DNA of 64,000 nt from WHSW01 sp963821345 (lineage in GTDB: Bacteria > Actinomycetota > Thermoleophilia > Solirubrobacterales > 70-9), in NCBI GenBank assembly GCA_963821345.1, contig CAWGDM010000002.1, positions 365,800 to 429,799 on the forward strand, in the 5' to 3' direction. The translations under genes were made by a program, and so were the position numbers. The notes under the pieces are model-generated. The model was not told the origin of the DNA and searched no databases. It worked only from the letters and a program-made list of their open reading frames with translations. Shown here in pieces: positions 58,728 through 64,000 of this stretch; the stretch's first letter is position 1; every line of letters begins with the position of its first letter.

Positions 58728-59670
58728 CTACAAGGCGGACGGCGCCGAGTCGCGGATCGCCGCCGCGGTCACCGTCGCCGCGACCGTCCCGACCGAGAGC
58801 GCGATGAACCGGTTCGCGTCCGGGTCGGTGCCGACCGGTAGTCCCGAGGCGACGCAGAATGCGACGTCACCATCGACGTCGGAGAACACCGGCTCGACGG
58901 CCCGCGCGACCCCGGCACTCGCCATCCGCGCGACCCGCGTGCAGGTCGGCTTGTCGAGCGGCGCGTCGGTCATCACGCAGACCAGGGTCGTGTTTCGCTC
59001 CTCTAGACCGCGCCAGTCGGGGGCCTCCGCCATCCCGGCGATCACGTCGGCTGTGGACGCGCCCGGCTGGCGCAGCCCGGCGAGCACCTGCCCGTCGGCC
59101 CCGATCACGTCGCCGAACGCGTTGACGACCGCGAGCGCCGCGACCCGGTGGCCGAGCCCCGTTCGCGCGGCGGCGTAGCCGACCCCGGGTTGCGTGCCGC
59201 AGCTCGCGCCCGGCGATCTTCCCACCGCCGCGCCGGCGCCGGCGCCGACCGGGCCGCGCGCCGGCACCTCGCCCGACGCCGCCTCGCAGGCGGCGTAGCC
59301 GGCCTCGGGGCCGGGCCGCGCGGACGGGTCGCCGGTCGCCAGGTCGTAGATCACCGCGGCTGGCACGATCGGCACCAGACCCGCCGGCGTCCAGTGGCCC
59401 CGGCCGGCCCGCTCGCACCAGCGCACGACGCCGTCCGCGGCGGCCAGCCCGAAGGCGCTGCCGCCGCTGAGGCAGACGGCGGTGACATCGGTCGTCCCCG
59501 CCAGCGGTGCGATCACGTCCGTCTCGCGGGTGCCCGGGCCCGCCGCCGCGCACGTCGACGCCGCCGCGGGAATCCGGCGGAGCGATCACCGCCGTGCACC
59601 CGGTCTCGCCCTCGGCATCGGTCCAGTGGCCGATCAGAAAGCCCTCGGGCGGCGGTTCCGCCTCGCTCAT
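58728..59670 (-). CDS. P1-family (S58) aminopeptidase/amidase-like protein (one extra base)
   Basis: DmpA/BapA-type Ntn-hydrolase. Starts MSEAEPPPEGFLIGHWTDAE; at ~59527-59540 an extra C shifts the frame. Corrected it reads GGPGTRETDVIAPLAGTTDV, CLSGGSAFGLAAADGVVRWC, GPVGAGAGAAVGRSPGASCG and NAFGDVIGADGQVL. Ntn cleavage would normally occur before a Ser/Thr nucleophile; none of the usual G-x-G-S motifs is unmistakable. 943 bases, 313 aa corrected. ATG likely overlaps the fpg stop. Confidence 0.82.
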
Positions 59671-60585
59671 CGCCGTCCCCGCCGCGGCCGCGCCCGCAGG
59701 CGCTGTCTGGCAGCCCGGGCAGAAGTACGTCGAGCGGCCGGAGACGACGACCCTGCGAATCGTCTCGCCGCAGCGCGGGCAGGGCTCGCCCTCGCGCGTG
59801 TGGACCAGGAACTCGTCCTGCATCGAGCCGCGCTCACCGCGGGCGTCGCGGTAGTCGTCGATCGACGAGCCGCCATGCGCAAGGCCGGCCTCGAGCGCAT
59901 CGACGATCCCGTCGCGCAGCTCCTCGGCGTGCTCGAGGCGCATCGAGCCGGCGGGCGAGAGCGGGTGCAGGTGGGCGCGGAAGAGCGCCTCGTCGGCGTA
60001 GATGTTGCCGATCCCCGCGACCTGGGCCTGGTTGAGCAGAAACGACTTCAGCGGTGCCCGCCGGCCGGCCGCGAGCTCGAGCAGCAGCTGCGGCGTCAGG
60101 TCGCCGCCCAGCGGCTCGACCCCGAGCCGGGAGGCGAAGTAGGGGTCGAGCTCGGACTCCGACAGGACGACGGCGTGGCCAAAGCGCCGTGGGTCGGTGA
60201 ACCAGAGCTCCGAGCCGTCATCGAGCACCAGCCTGGCGCGCAGGTGGCGGGAGTCGGGGTGCGTCTCGTACAGGCGCGGGCCGCCGAGCCGGTCGCTCGC
60301 CATCAGGTCGCCGACCGCGTCCGATCCGGCCGGCCTCAGCAGCAGGTTGCCGGTCATCCGCAGATGCATGACCAGCGAGACGCCGTCGTCGAGCACGACG
60401 ACCAGGTACTTGCCGCGCCGCCCGACCGCCGTGATCCGCCGGCCCTCCAACGCCCGCTCGACCGCGGCCGGCAGCTCCGGCCGCGTCCAGCGCTCGTCGA
60501 GGATCTCGGCGCCCTCGATCGTCCGCCCGACGGCCTCGGGCTCGAGCTGGCGGCGGACGGTTTCGACCTCGGGGAGCTCCGGCAT
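59667..60585 (-). CDS. mutM: Formamidopyrimidine-DNA glycosylase
   Basis: Excises 8-oxoguanine. Catalytic Pro in MPELPEVETVRRQLEP right after the initiator Met (ATG 60585); Lys in GRRGKYLVVVLDDG; NIYADEALFRAHLHPLSPAG; zinc finger CPRCGETIRRVVVSGRSTYF followed by CPGCQ. After the finger no stop is met: the frame runs into the next gene. The length to an ATGA overlap with that gene is one base over a multiple of three, so a single extra base in the G/C-rich AAAAGTA tail is likelier than a real fusion. Confidence 0.92.
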
Positions 60586-60722
60586 CCATCCATGATCGCC
60601 GCTATCCACCCCCGATGCGGATCGTCACGCCAGAGCACGCGCACCTGCCCCGCATCCTGCCCTCGGCGGGTGGTACGCATATGGTTGGCCGCACAACGGC
60701 AAACCGAAGCAAGGAGGCAGCA

Positions 60723-61198
60723 GTGGCCATCGCCCACAAGGAGATCGTGACCGCAAACGTGAAGCGCGACTCGGTGCCGTGGGTTCCGTTCACCCCTACA
60801 GCGAGGAGGTCGAGCTCAAGTACTTCAAGATCGAGCCGATCCACGGCGAGATCGTCGTCGCGATGCGCTTTCCTCCCGGCCTCAGGCTCCCCACCCACTA
60901 CCACACCGGCACCGTGATCGGGCACACGATGAAGGGAGCCTGGCGCTACCTCGAGCACGACTGGATCTCGGAGGCCGGCGACACGGTCTACGAGACCGCT
61001 TCGTCGTCGCACACCCCCGAGAGCGTCGGCGACGAGAATGCCGAGGTCTTCTTCGTGATCATCGGCGAGCTGCTCTTCCTCGACGAGGACGGGGAGATCA
61101 TCGCCAGGGAGAACTGGCAGACGTCGCTGGAGCGTTACGAGACCTATTGCGAGGCGAACGGGATCGAGGCCGTTGACCTGACCAGCTTCGAGGAGTGA
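60723..61198 (+). CDS. Cupin-fold 2,4'-dihydroxyacetophenone dioxygenase/ChrR-like protein (one missing base)
   Basis: GTG start with AAGGAGG six bases before it. Reads VAIAHKEIVTANVKRDSVPW then, after restoring one C at ~60792, VPFHPYSEEVELKYFKIEPI and a double-stranded beta-helix with metal ligands in RLPTHYHTGTVIGHTMKGAW (two His) and SSHTPESV (His). 158 aa corrected. Such cupins bind a metal and act as dioxygenases or anti-sigma domains; with no sigma gene here an enzyme is likelier. Confidence 0.8.
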
Positions 61199-61507
61199 CA
61201 CAGAGGCGGAACGACCTTGAACCGGAACAGGGCCGTCTCACCGGGGCCTTCCGAAGTATCGCTTTCCGTCCGAAGCGCAACTCGTACCAACGTCCCGGAC
61301 CACCCCCTATAGCCCACAACGCGGGACGCTCGTCCGAACGGACGCCACCCGCGCGTCCGCGGCCGGACGGCCGGTCAGCGGATGACCTGAACGTCGGCGA
61401 CAACGTCCTTCACCTCAACCACAAGATCGCGCCCAGCGGACGCTGAAAGCGATGAATTTGGCTGTGGATCGCAGTCTCAGCACCGTAACCAACCGATTGG
61501 AGTGGAG
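61199..61507. promoter_or_regulatory. Intergenic region with paired palindromes sharing one half-site
   Basis: 309 bases, no gene seen. CGTCCG-AA-CGGACG (61331-61344) and CGTCCG-CGGC-CGGACG (61354-61369) use the same half-site, with centres 24 bases apart. They lie 140-180 bases before the MBL-fold gene and 130-170 after the cupin stop. They could be two operator sites or a terminator pair; no regulator gene is adjacent. Confidence 0.4.
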
Positions 61508-62269
61508 ATGGGCACGCTGAATCAGGTGGCCGACGGCGTCTGGGTCCGGCAGAGCGAGTGGGTCTGGACCAATTCCATCGTGGTGCGCGGCGAGGATGGG
61601 TTGATCCTGATCGATCCCGGCATCGATGGCTCCGAGTTGAACCAACTCGCCGATGACGTGGACCGGCTCGGCATCCCGGTGGTCGCCGGGTTCTCCACCC
61701 ATCCCCACTGGGACCACCTGCTCTGGCATCCCCGGTTCGGCGACGTGCCGCGCTACGCCACCGCCGTCGGCGCCCACGTCGCCCGTGAAACCCGAGAGTC
61801 GCAGCAGGCGGGGGCGGAGGAGGAGGGCGGGTCCGGCATCCCTCTCGACCTGGTCGCGCTGGTCACCCCGCTGCCCGCGGACGGCGGACCGGTGCCGGGC
61901 GAGATCATCGAGCATCAGGCGCACGCTGTCGGCCACGCCGCGGTCCTCCTCGCGGACCGTGGCGTCCTGCTCGCGGGCGACATGCTCTCCGACGTCCTGA
62001 TCCCGATGTTCGACTCTCGCCAAGACGATCAGCTCGGCGCCTACGAGACGGCACTCGCCCGGCTGGACGAGGCCGCCGGCCACGTCGATGTCGTGGTCCC
62101 CGGCCACGGCACCGTTGCCGAGTGTCCCGAGGTGGCGGCCCGGCTGGCCGCCGATCATGCCTACATCGACGCGCTCCGGCGAGGAGAGGAACCGGTCGAC
62201 ACGCGTCTGGATGCGGATTGGGTCTCCGGCCTCCACGGGTCGAACCTGGAGCAGGCCCGAGGGCGGTAG
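61508..62269 (+). CDS. MBL-fold metallo-hydrolase
   Basis: 253 aa. Zinc motif FSTHPHWDHLLWHPRFG (HxHxDH), later ligands in HAVGHAAVLLADRGVLLAGD and VVPGHGTVAECPEVAARLAA. Small lactamase-like hydrolase of unknown substrate. ATG at 61508 has GGAG six bases before it; GTG 61502 is an alternative. Confidence 0.88.
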   Translation: MGTLNQVADGVWVRQSEWVWTNSIVVRGEDGLILIDPGIDGSELNQLADDVDRLGIPVVAGFSTHPHWDHLLWHPRFGDVPRYATAVGAHVARETRESQQAGAEEEGGSGIPLDLVALVTPLPADGGPVPGEIIEHQAHAVGHAAVLLADRGVLLAGDMLSDVLIPMFDSRQDDQLGAYETALARLDEAAGHVDVVVPGHGTVAECPEVAARLAADHAYIDALRRGEEPVDTRLDADWVSGLHGSNLEQARGR

Positions 62270-62451
62270 GTCCCGAGCGGGCCGCTAAGCGGACCAGGAG
62301 CGAGCTGAACTTTGCCGAGGACGCCGAGAGGAACGCGGCCGACGACGTGTCCTTTAACGAGGAGTACTGAGCCCCGACCAGGTTCCTGCGGGCAGCTCCC
62401 AACAGGACGCCGGCACCGTATTTCACTTGGCGCGCGCCGGTCGGCTGGCCC

Positions 62452-62706
62452 CTAAGGGGATTGCAGGATGATGGTGACGATCTCGTCTTCGGCCAGCTCG
62501 TCTCCCGCGCGGGGATCCTGCCCAACCACGGTCGCCAACCTGTCGTGGTCCGGACCCTTTACCTCAATGAAGTACCCGGCGTTCTTCAGCTCGAGAATCG
62601 CGGAGTCTTTGGTCTGACCCTCAACGTTTGGGACAGCCGGGTCCCCGCCGCACGAGCCGAGCACCACGGCCGCGGCGACGGCGATCAGCGGCGTGATCCG
62701 GCGCAT
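62452..62706 (-). CDS. Lipoprotein with a single PASTA domain
   Basis: 84 aa. Lipobox VVLGSCGG after a short signal; then one PASTA unit: VPNVEGQTKDSAILELKNAG … VVGQDPRAGDELAEDEIVTI. PASTA domains bind muropeptides or beta-lactams in Ser/Thr kinases and PBPs; a free, lipid-anchored one would be an extracytoplasmic cell-wall-binding protein (inference). Confidence 0.87.
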   Translation of the reverse strand: MRRITPLIAVAAAVVLGSCGGDPAVPNVEGQTKDSAILELKNAGYFIEVKGPDHDRLATVVGQDPRAGDELAEDEIVTIILQSP

Positions 62707-62797
62707 CGCGGCATCGTAACTTGGCGGGCGCCGGTCGCGATCGACTGTGGGAGCGTCCTCGTCCGGGTCGCACTCGACCCGCTCGCGCAGCAGCCCG

Positions 62798-63109
62798 ATG
62801 GTTGTGTTCTTCGGCGCGATCGCCGAGGTAGGCGAGGTCGTATGGGGCCGGCGGCTGGCGCGGCGGTGGCGGCCAAAAGCCGGCCCCGAGACGATGGTCG
62901 GTAAGACCGCAGAGGTCGTGGTGCGGTGTCGGCCGAGTGGCCAGGTGCGGGTGCATGGTGAGCTCTGGGAGGCGAGGTGCGAGGCCGGGGCGGACGTCGG
63001 AGAGGCCCTCCGGGTCGGCGCCCTCGAGGATCTGATGCTGGTGGTTGAGCCCCTACCGGATGCGTCGCGCAGCGGAGATCGCGATCGCCTTCTCGACGGT
63101 TCCGGTTGA
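62798..63109 (+). CDS. NfeD-like OB-fold protein, short
   Basis: 103 aa from ATG 62798: one membrane-proximal hydrophobic stretch (MVVFFGAIAEVGEVVW), then an OB-fold MVGKTAEVVVRCRPSGQVRV and HGELWEARCEAGADVGEALR typical of NfeD C-terminal domains (G-x-V-x-(V/L)-x-G-E-x-W). Usually pairs with a stomatin or ClpP-type partner; none adjacent. Start uncertain; ATG 62747 in frame is possible. Confidence 0.7.
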   Translation: MVVFFGAIAEVGEVVWGRRLARRWRPKAGPETMVGKTAEVVVRCRPSGQVRVHGELWEARCEAGADVGEALRVGALEDLMLVVEPLPDASRSGDRDRLLDGSG

Positions 63110-63177
63110 TCTACCGAAGCACTGGGCGGAGCAAAACGCCGTCAGGTCCCGGGGCAACCGCCGTCCCCCGCGATCCT

Positions 63178-63579
63178 CTACTCGGTGGGCCCCGGGGTCG
63201 CCGCTGTCGCCATCGCGTCGCAAAGCTGCGAGAGCGCATCCTGAGCCTGGCCCGAGGGGAGTTGGCCGACCTCGTTCTTGCAGGAGCCCGCTGCGTCCGA
63301 GAGCGCCTGCTCTACGTCCTCGCCGCCCGTGTTCAGAATCTGCTTGGCCGTGTTGCCAACGGAAGTGCAGGCGCTCGCCAGGGCGGTCCCTGCAGCGCCG
63401 CCGAGTTGTTCTGCCTGGTCCTTGCACGACTTGATGGCCGCATCGATGCTCTGCTGCTCGCTCTCCAAGGCGGATGTGGTCGTCGTTGTCTCGTTGTCGT
63501 CACCACATCCGGATGCGAGCAGAGCGAAAGCGGCCAGCGCCGTAAGCGCCGCGATCGCATAGGAACGATGTCGTCGCAT
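63178..63579 (-). CDS. Helical lipoprotein of unknown function
   Basis: 133 aa. Lipobox ALLASGCGDD; poly-Thr linker (ETTTTTSALE); then an alpha-helical, four-Cys region (IKSCKDQAEQLGGAAGTALA, SACTSVGNTAKQIL, GSCKNEVGQLPSGQAQ, LSQLCDAM) that could hold two disulfides. ATG 63579 is preceded by GAGAGG; 63588 is an alternative. Family not recognised. Confidence 0.72.
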   Translation of the reverse strand: MRRHRSYAIAALTALAAFALLASGCGDDNETTTTTSALESEQQSIDAAIKSCKDQAEQLGGAAGTALASACTSVGNTAKQILNTGGEDVEQALSDAAGSCKNEVGQLPSGQAQDALSQLCDAMATAATPGPTE

Positions 63580-63719
63580 GCTGTTCATCCTCTCATGGGA
63601 TCGGAGGATGAGTTGGTGGTCGCAATCGCGGCACAGGGGAACACATGCTGCGTGAATCAACGGATCCCGCCGGAAGACAAACGGCCGTCGAGACTCCGCC
63701 GACGTGTCGGCGCGATCGG

Positions 63720-63947
63720 CTAACTGGACGGGTGGTATTGGGCGACGTGGCGCGCAAGATCAGATTCCGAAAGGAAGCGCTCGCCGCAGGTCGGACAGAT
63801 CACGTCGGACTCCGCCACCTCCTCGCGCTCCGCTGTGTCCTCCTTGACCGCACGGCGGCCGACCAGCCAGGCGATGACCACGCCGACCGCCACGATCACG
63901 ACCAAGAGGCCGACGCCAGATGCCCATGACAAGGCGATGACCTGCAT
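63720..63947 (-). CDS. Membrane-anchored single C2H2-like zinc-finger protein
   Basis: 75 aa: one N-terminal membrane helix (GVGLLVVIVAVGVVIAWLVG), an acidic linker (KEDTAEREEVAESD) and a C-terminal C2H2 finger VICPTCGERFLSESDLARHV ending AQYHPSS (C-x2-C-x12-H-x4-H pattern). Small membrane-tethered fingers of this kind are uncommon in bacteria; a role in membrane-linked protein-protein contact is possible. Confidence 0.75.
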   Translation of the reverse strand: MQVIALSWASGVGLLVVIVAVGVVIAWLVGRRAVKEDTAEREEVAESDVICPTCGERFLSESDLARHVAQYHPSS

Positions 63948-64000
63948 CGGGCGGGACTCTAACCGTGGGAGCCGGGCAGCAGCGCGCCGAGCACCGGCAT

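Noticed and set aside
62281..62370. Short plus-strand tail reading RTRSELNFAEDAERNAADD before TGA at 62370
   Set aside because: No start codon or family resemblance; could be the end of a lost gene but too short to support.
63960..64000. Minus-strand tail reading PVLGALLPGSHG and stop at the window end
   Set aside because: Probably the 3' end of a gene outside the window, but 12 codons are not enough to call it.

Overview
The window is GC-rich DNA from an actinobacterium-like chromosome. The likeliest source is the class Thermoleophilia (Solirubrobacterales/Gaiellales type). Reasons: many NTF2/SnoaL-like paralogues that start MSQENVEIVR and end ALEAAGLSE, actinobacterial DUF3159 and DUF3556 proteins, PdxS/PdxT pyridoxal synthesis, and a ruvC-yebC pair. 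This placement is inference from gene content; there is no rRNA here.

Region 1 (1-27,000) is mostly core. It holds the ruvC start, yebC, pdxS-pdxT-aminopeptidase, a carotenoid oxygenase divergent from a PadR repressor, a coiled-coil NlpC/P60 hydrolase next to an RpiR regulator with a structured element between them, and a near-complete type II fatty-acid operon on the minus strand (fabD-fabH-fabG-acpP-fabF-carboxyltransferase-SGNH hydrolase-maoC-fabI) followed by an acyl-CoA ligase. A GAF histidine kinase/LuxR response-regulator pair, an esterase and acetyltransferase, and a DUF3556-FAD desaturase fusion broken by a 4-bp duplication complete it.

Region 2 (27,000-48,700) is accessory in character. 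It contains a secreted glycosidase, stress-type enzymes (small HD hydrolase, redoxin, flavin disulfide reductase, glyoxalase-fold proteins), and a four-gene surface-protein locus (TasA/camelysin-like protein, its own SipW-type signal peptidase, a secreted three-repeat protein and a second small exported protein). After that come arrays of SnoaL-like genes mixed with gene remnants (Cas1, phospholipase D, broken SnoaL copies) and intergenic inverted repeats, ending at a CAU tRNA gene. The SnoaL arrays are the most unusual structure: genes with different cores share nearly identical ends, are joined by a constant stop-GCG-ATG junction that places the next gene's ribosome-binding site inside the previous gene's last codons, and the first gene of each run carries a conserved GATACT-N9-ATG leader that looks like a leaderless promoter.

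Region 3 (48,700-64,000) is again mostly core: a GMC oxidoreductase, an SDR, a GT1-type glycosyltransferase, tRNA-Asn, dnaG, dgt, a DUF3159 membrane protein, recO, a P1-family peptidase, fpg (mutM), a cupin, an MBL-fold hydrolase and small envelope proteins. Several conserved genes here (dnaG, dgt, the P1 peptidase, probably fpg, the cupin) each need one base of correction to read through. Because dnaG is essential, base-level assembly indels are the simplest explanation, and this should temper every pseudogene call in the window.
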